In this document: one piece after another, positions 22,215 to 35,600 of the stretch
Numbering within the stretch: the stretch's first letter is position 1
Layout of the letters: each line of letters begins with the position of its first letter
Notes under the pieces: generated by a model
The model's input: the letters and a program-made list of their open reading frames with translations, nothing else
Databases searched by the model: none
What the model was told of the DNA's origin: nothing
Position numbers and translations under genes: made by a program
Source: Nematostella vectensis
Taxonomy: Eukaryota > Cnidaria > Anthozoa > Actiniaria > Edwardsiidae
Direction of reading: 5' to 3'
Length of the DNA stretch: 64,000 bases
NCBI RefSeq assembly: GCF_932526225.1
Contig: NC_064046.1
Location: 12,053,719 to 12,117,718, forward strand

Positions 22215-23959
22215 AGTATCGTACATGGCACACGTTCGATATTATTAAAAATAAGGTGTATTAAAGCTGCACACTAACGACATACCAACACAACAACCTA
22301 AGCGCATTACGTCTTACCTAGAAAGTTTTGTGACAAAAGAAATCAATATTTTTTGTACTTTTGAATACACTGGGTTCCAGAGCGAAAATAGAATGGTTGG
22401 CAAGAGGTGAGAGGTCATGCGGGGACAGTCTCTGGCACCCAGTGTAGTGTGTTGAAGTATGTTGGAAGATAAGACCACTTTTCAAGCGCGCTTATGTTGT
22501 CATGTCATTATTGTGCCCCAAACAAACAAATAAACAAAACAACACAGTTTGAAAAGTATTCCGTGTTTTACAAAACGTTAAGAAACAAAAGGACATTTTG
22601 CCGACTACTCCAGAGCCGTTGTTAGCATACAATGGCATCAATAACTGTGCAAAAGAAAATCGATGAAAATGTTAAATAAATTATATCAAATGTTTGATAT
22701 TTATTGGTTCGTGTTATTCATTACAGAAAGTAGAATTGACATTAAAGTCTGGAACCTGGGTTTAAAGGTACTGTATGCCTTGGGATCAGACACGCCTATC
22801 GTAAAATTGAGTTACAAAAGGAACTCCAATTTTACGATATAAAGGTTGGGTGATATAAATTGTTGTATCGAGGTCGAGTCAGCTGAGTTGTGTCTATCAT
22901 TTAACATGCGTTTGTCGTTCCTTAATGGTAGACTGATGGGTTATATTTTTTTGTCGAGGTCAGATATAGACTTTGGAGAATTGATTTTTATCATGAAGAT
23001 TATGAATATCGTTTTATTCATTGCCCATTAATTTTCGTTCTCTTTTCAATTTCATTTTTTTTGTACCAAAACATTACCCTATGAGGGTTTTATGAAGGTT
23101 TGATTATCCCTTGACCGTGTGCCGAATGAGGCTAACCAAACATTCTGTCAGTTGCTCCAACTCATGAATTTTAATGGTTTTCAAAGACAATAAAGACCCA
23201 AACCACAGCATTATATTTATTATATTTATTATTATAGTTATTGTGCCGATACTATCGCTTTGTTTCTTGTGTTTTATCGGTTATTGTTTTTGTTCTTTTG
23301 CCCTGCCTTATGGGCTGAGGTTTGCTCCTCTAGACGGCTAAATAACAAAACATGCACGTGTTAGAAGGAACTTGGTCAAAAACTTATTCAAAACGAAGTA
23401 CAAAACCCGTGAGAAAGATGGTTGAGCCCTGGCACCGCCCCCCCCCCCCCCCCCCCCCATGCAAACCACCCACAACTAAACAAAGAAAAAAAAGAAAAAT
23501 CGGAGCTTCTTTGTAACAATCAAAACATAATTTAAAGAACAGGATCAACACCGTTTTAGAAGGAAAATAAGCGAGAGCTGCACTTGGTCCTTCGAGCCGG
23601 ACAAGAAAAAGTTGTTGCTTGGCTACAGTCCCTACGCAAAAGCATGTGTTGATTTGTACAGCATGTATTTAATCACTCTTTGTCCGACGTTCTTACTGTA
23701 GATGAAATCTTGCCACACGTCTGCTTATTTGGAGTCAGTGAATAATTTGTTGTACTCAATATTGTCTAGTGCATTTGTCTATCATGTTTTCTAGGTTTTG
23801 TGAATTATTGACATGGAGAAAAATAAATATTTACCATCAGAAACCTGTTAAAGTGATAATAGCTTTCTGATATCAATGTATACCTTTAATAATTATAATT
23901 GAAGGTTGACCTGAATTCTGACCTAAAAATAATAAAAAAATTAGTAATAAATAAAAACA

Positions 23960-24110
23960 ATTAAAGAATGTCGATCAACCACTCCTTTGTTATTGTTTAT
24001 AATTAATATACAATTGTTTATTCATGAGGAAACTTAAAGATAACCATCCACGAAGTCTGATACGTTATTGACAATATTTGATTGAAAATATATTGGTACC
24101 ATGTTTGGTG
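23960..24110 (+). repeat. Dispersed repeat family C, copy 1
   Basis: Shares TGATACG, GATATTTGATTGAAAATATA or near variants, and TTGTTTATAATT in the same order and spacing with 55254-55395. Similarity continues over about 140 bp. Likely a small non-autonomous element. Confidence 0.6.
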
Positions 24111-25499
24111 GAAATGGATGCTTTGAGTGACTTGCCATTGAGCGGGAGCATAAAATGGCGGCCTGATTAAGATTTACAAAAAGTTTTTTTTTTACTCCTC
24201 AACCTCACACTTGAGCCTAAAGGTCAGTGTTCATATAGTGTTCCAGCACATGCCAAATGTGCCAAATGACACCTTGAATTTCCCTCGACGCATGGGAGTC
24301 GGTTCTTGCATCACGGTGTAGCCAGACTTGGCAGCTTAGATCTCACAACGTCTTAAAGATTTTCTAAATAAACACAGAGATCTTACGGATAACTGTACAA
24401 AGTGTCGCACGACCAAGCAAAGAAATTCAATAAATTTAGGAAGAATCTAAGCGTTTTATTATTTTGTACGCATACACTCTATGTATTCACTTTTTCTTAT
24501 AAAGGTGATTTTCATCTGATTCAGTAAGCCGGAATGGAGAGATCAACGTTATACAGTCAAATTCTGCGTATAAAAACATATAAGAACCTATTATGTTGTG
24601 ATTCCAATTCCAATAAGCATCCTCAAATTAAGAGCTACCCTGGATACCAGTGGCTTTTCTTCCCAAGTTCGTGAAAATGGCTTATACAACCCTTGTGATT
24701 TATGTTCGATTATATTCCCGCGCAACAAAACACTCAATCCGGCAGAAAGTTTTCTTTAAAATTCCTCACAAAATAAATTGATAAATGATTGATAAAGTTC
24801 ATTTTTTTTAACTAATATTTTATTTAAATTCTAGTTACCATGGGGATAAGAGGAGGATCGTTTCTTGTTATGTAAATCATGTTATTTCCTAAGTGTGAAA
24901 GCTATTTGTCTTTATGTATACTTCTGAAGTACCCCTAGAAGGCTGAACACATGACAAAGGCATCGTTAGCGTTATACCTCTCGAAAATGTCACTAAAGCC
25001 TTTTTACTATAGCTATTCTTTGACACGGAAGTACAGTTGGACACTAGTGGAGCTGGTTAATATATTGCGAAAAAATAATGTTCGTTTATTAGCCCTATGC
25101 CTCTATTAACTGAGTAACTCGACGACGAACTTGGACAACTTCATGCTCACTCTCACTAACAATACCCTAAGGGCTATTTTGAATAACTTCAGTTGGATTC
25201 CCTGGTAACTCGAAGCTTGCTCCTACTGTACTTAGATTTTTCTTTTTTCTTTCGAATTTTTATAAACTAACCCAGAGCCTTGAACGCGGGCTTGGTGTTT
25301 ACGTTGGTGGCTCAGCCTGAGGGCAAGGCACTGCCCAGTGTACATGTTTGTGGTAATTAGATACAGCTAGTTGCACCATTTCTTAAGGGGTAGGGGTAAG
25401 GGGTAAGATTTCTGAAAAAAAATCTGACTACCCCAATAGAAAAAAGGGATTTTTATGCCATTTTAATGCCACGTTTCTTATCGGATTTGGCTACGAAAT

Positions 25500-25692
25500 T
25501 TTTGACTTTTAGATTTATGACACAGACCGATTAGAATGCCTCTTTTTATCCAGTTAGCTTATGCTTTATGGTTTTGTCTTCAAATGGCATGTTTTTTTAG
25601 CGAACCGAAAGTGGACTCTCCGCTGTCGTGGGGGGGGGGGTGCGATCGCAAACCCTGCAAACCCCCCCCCCCCCCCCTCCCCGGTACGGGCC
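25500..25692 (+). repeat. Dispersed repeat family A, copy 3
   Basis: Contains AGCTTATGCTTTATGGTTTT and GCGAACCGAAAGTGGACTCT followed by G- and C-runs of 10-14 bases, then GGTACGGGCCTGC. Same order of blocks as the copy at 18797-19012. Confidence 0.65.
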
Positions 25693-27339
25693 TGCATTTT
25701 GTTGCGAAGAAAAGCGCTGTAATGTAAAGTATTGCTTTATAGAAATGATGGCTATTGAAATTTGGTATTGCATTATCTGTATCACATTATCTCGTCCAGG
25801 TTTCGTTGTCATAGGTAACAAGTTTCCTTGGAAACTTGCCAATCCCGTTGGCATGTAAGCTCTTTAAAACCTTTTTCAATAAGATGAATTGCCTCTCAGC
25901 TTTACAAAGTTTTTATATGAGACCTAGTTGTAAACACGTTGTCGGTCTACTCTAATTAGCAGGCCTCCATTGCTTTTTTATTACTTTGATCCAATGCCAT
26001 AACTTATATTTTTTCTTCACTTGCTTGTTGATGGTTTTTTCGGGTCGGAGTTTATTTAAGGTGTCACGCATTTATGATATCTCTATTATTTTCATCCAAT
26101 ATTCTAAAACAATTGGGAAAATGTTTGATATTGGGAAAAATATTTTTCGTGAACAAATAGGCCATTGCAGCTTAAACGCACCCGCACCCGGCATGTCGGT
26201 AACCGTGGTAGATTTGTCGTACAGACTATAAAAACGCGCGATCCACATTCTGAAACTTGTGAAAGCCAGCCTCGGCATTTGTGATTGAAAACGAGAGTTC
26301 GTACTCATTCGCCTTTTTAGAGTTGTTGGGCTTAGAAATATTGGGGGAGAGAGGGGGGTAATTATGAATGGTGCAAACTTTAACTAAGGCTCTTTCAGTG
26401 CTACGCAAATATATTTTCTTATAATTAATAGTATCACTGTGATACCAATTGGTCTTTTTTTACTTAAGCTAACGCATTTTCAGGAGAAAAACAAAATGGA
26501 AATTTCTATCGATACTTTGCGTCATACTATTATCATACTCCAAGTCAGTTTTTTCCCCGTAAAAATACAGGTTTTGTGGAATATATAGAGTTATGATATG
26601 ATCAGAGTCCTAAGTAGTTTGCTCTTTGTAATATTCTGGAAATCGCGCACACTTCAAAGATGAGTTTAATCCGATTTTCTTTGAAAAATGCCAGAGTATC
26701 CGGTTTAAATAAAGTCAAATCCATTCTCAAAAAGTAGTGTAAATTGGATACACTTCGAAGAAGGATTTGATTCGAGGGAAGGATTAGCAATTATAGGTGC
26801 TTGAATATATCCTTGGTGTATTACGCCCCAGATACTACGCAGCTTTCCTTCAAGCTGGCGAACAATTGTTTATAGAATACGTTCATTGGACAGTCCGCAA
26901 CTGGAATAGACATTTGGAATATCTAAGTATTGTCTGCTGGTTTTCCAACCAAAAGGGCCATGTACATATGTTTTGTATAATTATATTGTTTACTCGACAA
27001 CGATCGTTATACGTTGCGCACAAGCTTTGAGGGATCTCGTTACAGCGATTTATGTAACCATTACGACAAGCTACGATCAGTGACGATCCTTACGATCATA
27101 TAAACCCTTACCTTTATATGATTCTTACGATCATATAAATTGCATTTGACATCGTGTTTTGCCTTTTTATTGATTCACACGTTCGTAAATTCGTAACTGA
27201 CGAACCTACTATTACTATTGCCTTTTTTAAAAATAATAGCTGTCATATCTCATTTTTGGATCTAAGAACCATTTTGTGTTGAAAATTTTAAAGGTTACTG
27301 TTGAGAGTGATGGAAATGCTGACCTAAAAGGAGCATACA

Positions 27340-27600
27340 AGCCACAAATGTGACTTAAGCAGCCTCTGTCAGCCGCCATTTTGTCATCCTAGCATATTAC
27401 CAAGTGTTAAAAAGCTTCCATTTCCATCCGTGGATTTGGGGAAGCTAAGGCGATACTTTCGATTGTATTTGGTAAATAAAGTATTAAACTTTTTTTAGAT
27501 GGTTATTTCGAGATTTTAACACATTATGTGCCTTCCAATATTAAATAAAAAACAATAACAAAGGTGTGGCTGACAATGTCACTTTAAAGGCCAAGCTAAA
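27340..27600 (+). repeat. Dispersed repeat family B, copy 1
   Basis: Shares CCATTTTGTCATCCTAGCAT, GATTTGGGGAAGC, TATTTCGAGATTTTAA and AACAATAACAAAGGTGTG with copies at 44270-44500 and 44690-44870, all in the same orientation and order. A short inverse piece is at about 37572-37605. Confidence 0.7.
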
Positions 27601-27758
27601 CTAAGACACATGTAGCATGCAATATGTAGCGACATGTTTCCTAGTTTGTCCACCTCGAAAATCCTTGTAGCAGCGATTCGTGTCGCGCGCTTCATGTTTT
27701 TGGCAGTGGCTAAACTAGGAAACATCTAAGAGACATTCGCGCTCGACAAAGCCAGGCC

Positions 27759-28017
27759 TTAAAGCCGCATTGCCGCATCACCAGTTAACTTACGGTCGAT
27801 TACGTAAAAATCTCCGATGATTTTTATCGGAAAACGCTGAAAATATTTCAAAATATTGAAAGCAGTGTGTTTATTGGAAGTTTCTTTGAGGATGTGATTG
27901 ATAATTTAGAGCGGATGGCCTGTTTAATATCTCGGATTTTAATAGATTCTTTTGTCTTTTAACGGTTAAGGTTTCAGTCGGACCTCCGTAAGTAAACTGG
28001 TGACAATGCGGCTTTAA
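27759..28017. repeat. TTAA-bounded MITE-like element
   Basis: Both ends start with TTAAAGCCGCATTG when read inwards, and similarity continues through ACCAGTTAACTTACGG (left) against ACCAGTTTACTTACGG (right). The 259 bp element has no open frame. TTAA at both ends suggests piggyBac-type mobilisation, but TTAA may be part of the inverted repeat itself. Confidence 0.7.
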
Positions 28018-31000
28018 GACATTATGAATTTTACCGTAAGTTATACTGTACATTTCTTTTCCTTTGAGCCTCCATTAGCGGCCCACCTCTTTAAAGCGAC
28101 CACTTATAACGGTACCTTAAGTGTTCGCTTCATAGTTACCACTGCAGTCGACTGACCATTTACTTCTCTATCGTCTCTTGAAACAGTCGAGAATTCTCGC
28201 GCCCGAAAAAGTCCCCATTTTTGCCTTTTTGTGTATTCCTGTAACTCAACTCTTTGAGCTACCTTTAGATTCATATTCCAATTGCTTGCGTCCAAAATCG
28301 CTACTTTCAAAATTTTGTTGCAGAAAATCCTCTTTTGATAATTTTTTGCGTTAAATATGATTTCTCAACTCAATTAGATGCCTTTAATTTTATGATGAAT
28401 TCACAAGCTTAACAAATGAAAAACGTATTTTTTTTAGCCTAAGAATTTTCTGGTGTTTTAGAAACGGCCTACTGACCCAAGATTACCCAAGCTGAAGTTT
28501 GTTTGCTCAGATCCAATTATTATTCACTTGCTGTGAAAAAGGATAATTCCAAACCCGGATATTGCTGATATTGGCACTGGTGATGGAAAACTTTGCTCTT
28601 CATCGTGAAAAACAAGGTGAGATTTTATTCTGCTCACGAACAAATATTGACTGCCAAAGTATTCTTAATATTGCCCAATTAATCCTGGCTTTAATTTTAA
28701 GCTCCATGGCGATAAAGCCTTGGGTTTTTTATTCCACGAGTTCAATAACAATGATAATGACAAGTAGTGCAGGGGTGTTACCCTTACAACGTAAGGGGTG
28801 GCAACCTTGCGCGTTAAGTGCTTGTTAATGAAGAAAATCTTATTTACAACTAAATTAAAGCAAAATTTTAACAAGCTTAAACTAAAATTCAATGCTGATG
28901 CCTATAAATTTCCATATTATTCTATCATTTTAAGCCATCAAAATAAGCCAAATGTCGTTATTTTTACTCGGACTTTTATTGTTATTTATGATCAATTAAG
29001 CTCGCCTGGTTACCTAATTCTATAGGGAAAAACCATCTAAAAATCACCGTAGTTTGAGAATATACACGGAAGTGTAACATTCTTTTTACATTAGCAGCGT
29101 TGCCAAGATTTGGCGTTGTCGGAAATTCACCTAATCTTTTCCCTTTCTTTCGTGATATTCTTATCCATCCTGTTCGACTTTTCCTCGTTATATTTCCTGT
29201 AATCTTTCTAATTTATTTCAGTCAAAATATTTAACTTTTTAACTTTCTTTTCAAGTTACTTATGCAAAACCTTTTTGAAGCTCTCAGAATTAATCAGTGT
29301 TGAAAGTTTGGGATAAGTAAAATATAATTATGGTTTGGCTGATACTCTTCTTCAACTAAAGCAAAATAGAGGTAGAGGTAGTAGTTTACCACGGTGGGTA
29401 AACTGGTTTGGCAGAAGAGATTTACTGCACATAAAAAGGATAAAAAAAAGAATAAAAAAATGTTTTTGTGTTCGTGTATAATGCATTTAAATTTTCCATG
29501 ACAGTAAATTTGATTAACCCAATCAGCATTCGGCAGGCGTTTTTCTGAAGATCAAAACACCACAATGCGTCAATTATTCCCATCTTTTATTAAGTAATGA
29601 TTAAATCCCCCGTTTCTTTTGACGTAAATTCAGTGTTATTATTTTCATATTTTCCCTTTCTTTGAATCGTGCCGTCTCCTATACAATTTAATATGATTTT
29701 TGGTTCCCATCGCTGATAAGATTATTTAAAATTTATTGCATAAAAAATAAAGGCAGTGATTGATGAAATAACACTGAGTCTTGCAGTGATTTCAAATCTA
29801 TTGTCGTTCGGTCTTCATTTTCAAGTCAAAGGATTCCTTAACAAAATGGGTCGGCCTTTGAAGACGGCGAAAATGACTTTAAGTAGGCTTGTTTCAATTT
29901 TCGATTCTTTAAAAACCACCCCCGTGATTTACATAAATCTAGAATACACCATTACCGTCAAAATGTTGATATGTTGATCGATTTTTTGTATACATTTATC
30001 CACCATGCGGCACGTCTAAACGTCGATCGTTTCTTGATGAAAAATGTTTGAGAAACACATTGAAAGAGTTTTCTTGTAAACCGTATCTGCTACTCATTAC
30101 ATTTTTTTTCATTTTCTGTTATAAAAGAACAAAAATAGCGAATTTCAATTAGAATGTTACTTTATTTACTTAGCTTTACAAAAGGATTTCTTGACAGTAA
30201 ACAAAGTCATTGAGAAGACATATTCGCCAGGGAAACATCTGATATAGAATTGCATCTAATGCTATCTAACACCCCCTCCCCCATTCTTACCACAACACTA
30301 ACTTAGCCAGCCTTACTGAAACAAAAGAGCATCAAATAATTTTCCAGTAATTTCACCGCATATTGTGGCGACTCTGATGATTACGACCCCTTCAAATTGC
30401 ACATTTAACCATAATTCGAGTCAGGATATTGTGAAATGTAACGGGTTGGTTATAAAAAGAAGTGTATTTTGAAGCATGTTAAGCAACCGGAATGGGCTTT
30501 AGCATTAGGCTGTTTCCAGCAGGGCTGGTCGTTCGTGCTAACGGGCAATAATGATTTTTATTTTAGTACAAAATGTCTAAAAGTCATTTTCTCAGGCATA
30601 TATATTCACATATAGATTCCATTCTGAGCCTCATTGTCTCCCTTTTTCAATAATATATTTGCTTCATATCTCTCACTTCTAGTGATTAATCTTTGCCTCC
30701 GAAGCCCTAAAGTAATTCCGTTTTTTATGCCAAACCTTCTGTTAGATTACTACAAAATCTAGGAATATGCCAAAATTGTTCCCTGTTCCCCTATCATTTT
30801 ATTTTACTTTTGACATAAGTTTTATAATTCCTAGACAGTAAAAAATGTTGCACTGTATATTTCCCCTTCTTTTCATGTAATTATTTTTAGGTATCTCGGA
30901 ACATCACTGGAAGTTCCTGAGACTAGGTAAATGGATGATTAGCGAGTGCAATGAAAAATATGAACCTTCTTTTTCATACAAATATTATCGGTGTAAAAAT

Positions 31001-32299
31001 TATATGTCTTCCATTAGGTTTTTATATCTTTCTATTATTTAAAATCAACTTACTTCCTTTAAATGCAGTGCTTTGAAAACACATGCATTTTTTTTTTGAC
31101 AGAACAATATTATTTTACCCTCATCAGTTTGCGTGTGGGGGCGGTAAGAAATCGGAAGTGTGAATTCAAATGTTGCTTCAAAGACAGTCCAAGAGACTTC
31201 TATATGATCAAACTCAGATGATGATAAATTGAAATGTAGGAATTAAAAATCTCCCATTTCAAGGCGCATAATTAAAATCTATTTTAGATACGATGCCATT
31301 AGATGTTCCCAGGTTATCTTTGGAATAGTTTAAATTAGGCAATAAATGTAAAAAGCTTGGCAAATTGGAATGAAAACACGGCGAGGATCGTTGCGGTACA
31401 CGTCTTATACGTCGTTTCGTATGCCTAATTGAGTGTTTTTATTCAGGGATTTCTAGACTTTTTCCCGCAAGCACAGATCTCTTTCGCTAGGGCAGTCAAT
31501 GAAAAATACAAGGCTCTTCGCGAACTTCACGTAATCGTCCTAGTTCTATTCTTGTCTCTACTCAACAGGCATTCTCAATTTCCGAAGGTCAAATGATCTT
31601 TTCCCTAAGTCATTACAGTCGGGAGACCGCTTTCGGGAAATTCCTCAACCCAAAACAGCAAGCTACCTTCTTACAGCGTTATGATATCCTAGTGCTATTG
31701 TAATTTATATCCGTCGTTTTATATGCCCTGACTTACAAGATATTTTTAACTTGATGTCTTTTGTGGTGGTATAATGATTTTATTTCTTTTGAGAGAGGAA
31801 CATTTGGTATCCGATTTAGCATAGGTAACGCGGTTAAATCTGTTATGGTCATTTCTCTGCTGCCTAAATATTCAAAAACTGGTATCAAAAAAGCCTGAAC
31901 ACACAATCAAGACAGAAGCACTAACTTACCTCGAAAAAAAACATTACTCAACCAAAAAAAAAAAAATGAAATAAAAAAACAAATGAGCGTAAACAAAGTT
32001 TTAACGCCAATGAAGAAAAATAGCCGGTTGAGAATCTTTTTAAAGCTGTGAAGCTAAATTATATTTCGCTCATTTGGGTTATACATGGCCAAAGGGAAGT
32101 CGGGTACACTGAATGGTAATACAAACAAAATGTTCGTGCTATTTTTTTTTCCAGTTGTCCGAGTCGCCCTGTTTGCCGACCCCTGGGTTACAAGTGATGT
32201 GATCTTCATGTGGACAGGGAAGCTCTAAAAACTGTCAGTCCACGTAACATCATCGCCTTAACAAGACCGAAAATTAAATTTTAAAAGCGTCCTTAGGGA

Positions 32300-32622
32300 A
32301 ATACACCTAAGCTTGCATAGGGACGTCCTTTGTGTACGACGAGAGGCTATTGATACACGAATTGCAGTGGACTACGAGCGGTTGCTTCGAGACGGACGGT
32401 GCGACGTTTTCTCTGAGCTCGTAGAGAGCCAGAGAGGGTCTCCAGCGAAGCGTAAATAATAGCCATAGAGGCACGTGGCGCGAGGGGCCATCCCCCGCGA
32501 ACGCAACTGACCAATCACTGACAAGCCTCGACCGGTATCTCTCACATGACTCGAAGAGGTCCGGCTGGTTTCATTGCACCCACACACAAGAACAACATCG
32601 CATTCATGTAACAGAGCAAAAT
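32300..32622 (+). promoter_or_regulatory. ESRP promoter/5' UTR region, CpG-rich
   Basis: This segment is visibly richer in GC and CpG than the preceding 11 kb, as expected for a promoter and 5' UTR. A minimal upstream frame consisting only of ATG TAA lies at 32606-32611, twelve bases before the main start. No TATA box was recognised. Confidence 0.45.
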
Positions 32623-35600
32623 ATGAGTACACTGGACAACTTCGTATGCCTCCATTGCCTTACGGAGCCGGTGAACGCGACGGAAAATGAGGAAATTGAC
32701 GAGCCTGTGTTCGCGCTCTCCTGGAGTCTCGTCAACGCTAAATCAAATCAGGTAAGTTAAATTTTCCCTCCGAGAAAAAAAAAATTCTAGGACCTATAAA
32801 AACTTATAAAGAGGTCGTCCACAAAGGTTTTGATACGTATCATGACTTGAGAGATTCTACGCTTGTTGACATGTACTTTGGGGTCGGGTGGCCGTAGTGT
32901 TATTGCTGTCTTCTACTGATGGAGGATATTGGTGTTTTATTATGCCGAGTAGCTGGGATCCGTACATTACTGCGTTGTGAAATCGAGTGAATTGTCAGAC
33001 CAGAACGCCGTGAATGGAGTGCCTCACTTGTCCAGCGAGCCCGAGTCATTAGACGTTATCATAGAACAGGTAATGTCTCCCTCAAATACGTATTTATTAC
33101 TCGGAGAAGAATTCTCCTACGCGAAGTACGCGCGCGCGCGCTCCTATTCTGCCGCGGCTCTTCAGTTTATATATAAATAAATCTCTAGTGTTATACATTA
33201 CGAGCGCGTTTGACACACATCGCCCTGTAGTTCTTCAATCAGCTTAGCCCGTCTATGATTTAGTTGGCCTCTTTGAACTTACTTGTCCCTCGAAATGAAA
33301 TAAACTTTGGCGCTTTTATTCCAACTGTGCGCGACGGTCATTTATTTTTTTTTTTCTTTCGCGATGTTGATCTTTTGAGTCCTTACTACTTTGCTCACCA
33401 AAGGTTGGATTTTTAAAAGATAAAACTGCGGACGGAATGAAATATTTAAACCACGGGCAGTTTATTTACTAGTGGTGGTTTTCTTGGGAGCCTGTTAGTA
33501 AATATTGCTATGAAATTGAAATTGCACGTTAGTTCAGCACTCTTCAATCGCGAAGAGTACTCTTTCATTGATGCTACAATGTACCGATGGGTTGAATATA
33601 ATTATACCGTAACAGATAGTCCCTTGGTATTCGCGAATAATGGCCTTACAAAACTCCTTTAGAGAAAAACGCGGAAAAATTATTGAGTATAATGAAAATT
33701 AGGAAAATATGTGTGGTCTTAGAATTTCTTTAGTCTAGTCATAAAAGTCTCCCGTTGAAAAGATTATTTCCAAAATTACGTCCATATACAATATTCATAG
33801 CTCTTACTAGGTGTTAATCACCAACTTTGCCCGCCAATGACAGTCCAAGAAATGCGAATATCTCAATTGCATTCTATTTTCCTAGGTAATAGATTCAGCT
33901 AAAAAAATATTCGGCCTCTGATGCGGTAATGGCTGCTCGGACGGATTCGGAATCCGATCTGTTATGGTTCCATTCGCCCCGTAGGTCGTAAAGGGCAATG
34001 CGATACGTATTATAAACCATCGCGTTATTCCCGTGTTTTAACATTTCATTCAATTTTCAGCTCGGCGATCTCAAAGTTCCCCCATAATCACACGGCAAAC
34101 GAATAAATAACAAGCGAACTCGTGGCAAAATAAACTCTTTAATTGGACGGATATTTTCAAAATGGTACATTAGAATAATTCTTGTTGTATTTCCTTGATG
34201 TGTTTTCGTGATATGTGTTACATGTGACAAAAACTCTGAAAATTATACAAATCTCGACCATTATTTTAGACATTATTGATAGATGAGTTTCACACCGAGA
34301 AATTTGTCCTTGTTGAGAAAAGGATGCCTTTGTAATGCCACAATCTAATAAAGTTATTTTCTGCGACGTACAATACAAAGCACAACAAATCTCAACCCTA
34401 TCTTTTCTCCTTTCTGCTCGCGGCTACCATCGCAAGTTTTGCGTGTATACACAATTCGGGAAACCCCTCAAGTGCTAGTTGTCACATTTGATTGATTGAC
34501 ATTTGGTATTGTTCGTGGAAAGAAATCTATCGTTCATGGATGGTAGTGCTAGTTGTTAGGTCGCTGGCTATTTGTATGCTTTAGTTTGAATGTACAATTA
34601 AACGCGACAAGCTGTCATTAGCATTTTTCTATCGACCCTCTTTGTTAATTTCTTTGAAGGACAATTATTTTCAGAATGAATTTATGATAACCGCGCTTTT
34701 GTTGCTTCCGCCTCCAAAAGCCCTATGATCGATGAATGAAAATGCTAAGCCAAATTTGTACTTAATCTATATACTTATAATCTCATGTATCATTCATTTC
34801 TAGGAAAAGCTCTGTAATGTCTTCTGTAACGTGTCTGTTATCAATAGAAAAAATTCTATGAAGTTTTTCAGTCCATTGACATTCAAACAATTACCCGAAA
34901 ATATGATAGGTTTAAGGATTTGATGAGCCACGTTAAAGAAATTAGCATTTGCTGTTTTTGAATTCCATATCTCGGGAAATCTCTGTCAAATTGTGGTCAT
35001 TCTCAAATATGTAATTTCCATACAAAATAGACCTTCTCTTCAACTCAAGGTTCGCCACAGTTTCGCACAATGTAAAAAGTAACTCCTCTATTTTTTTTAG
35101 TAGCATCATAACAATCATACCATCAAAACAAGGGCCAATGATATAGGAACATTTGTACTTTTTTTATGTAAACAATGTTGACGCTTTAACTAATAAAACA
35201 ATCTACTCTTAAATACTATTTTAAATACTATTACTTATTATACAAGTATAATTCTTCTACTAAGAATAAAATCCATGCTTTTACACCAACGAACAGTTAC
35301 TCTTTTTCCTCCTTGTACACTAGTGACATCTCCCTGATAGTACTCCCATTTAACCTCTAATTTTATCAGTTTAAGCGTCGCTAAAGAAATGCAAATTACA
35401 TTTTTCGTTTTAAGATATACCATGCTTTTTGGCACTCTATCAATATTTAGTAGGTTTTGAAATGCTGTCAGCGGGTTTTCACCGACTACTGAAGACGAGG
35501 AAATTAAAACCCGATTAACAAGTGATGGCTACGCGAAGCTCTAAACATTTTTTAAACCCCATTGTTGATAAACAAAAGACGAATGATGATGTTTGTGTCT

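Larger units (their letters stand above)
21115..32622. other. Long intergenic region without a supported gene
   Basis: Between the dsRNA-binding gene and ESRP I find no exon with a recognisable protein signature on either strand. The region is AT-rich and carries the foldback elements at 21903-22214 and 27759-28017, a family A repeat at 25500-25692, family B at 27340-27600 and family C at 23960-24110. There is a 20 bp C-run near 23438-23458. The last 300 bp before ESRP are clearly richer in GC and CpG. Distal regulatory DNA or non-coding transcripts cannot be excluded. Confidence 0.5.
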
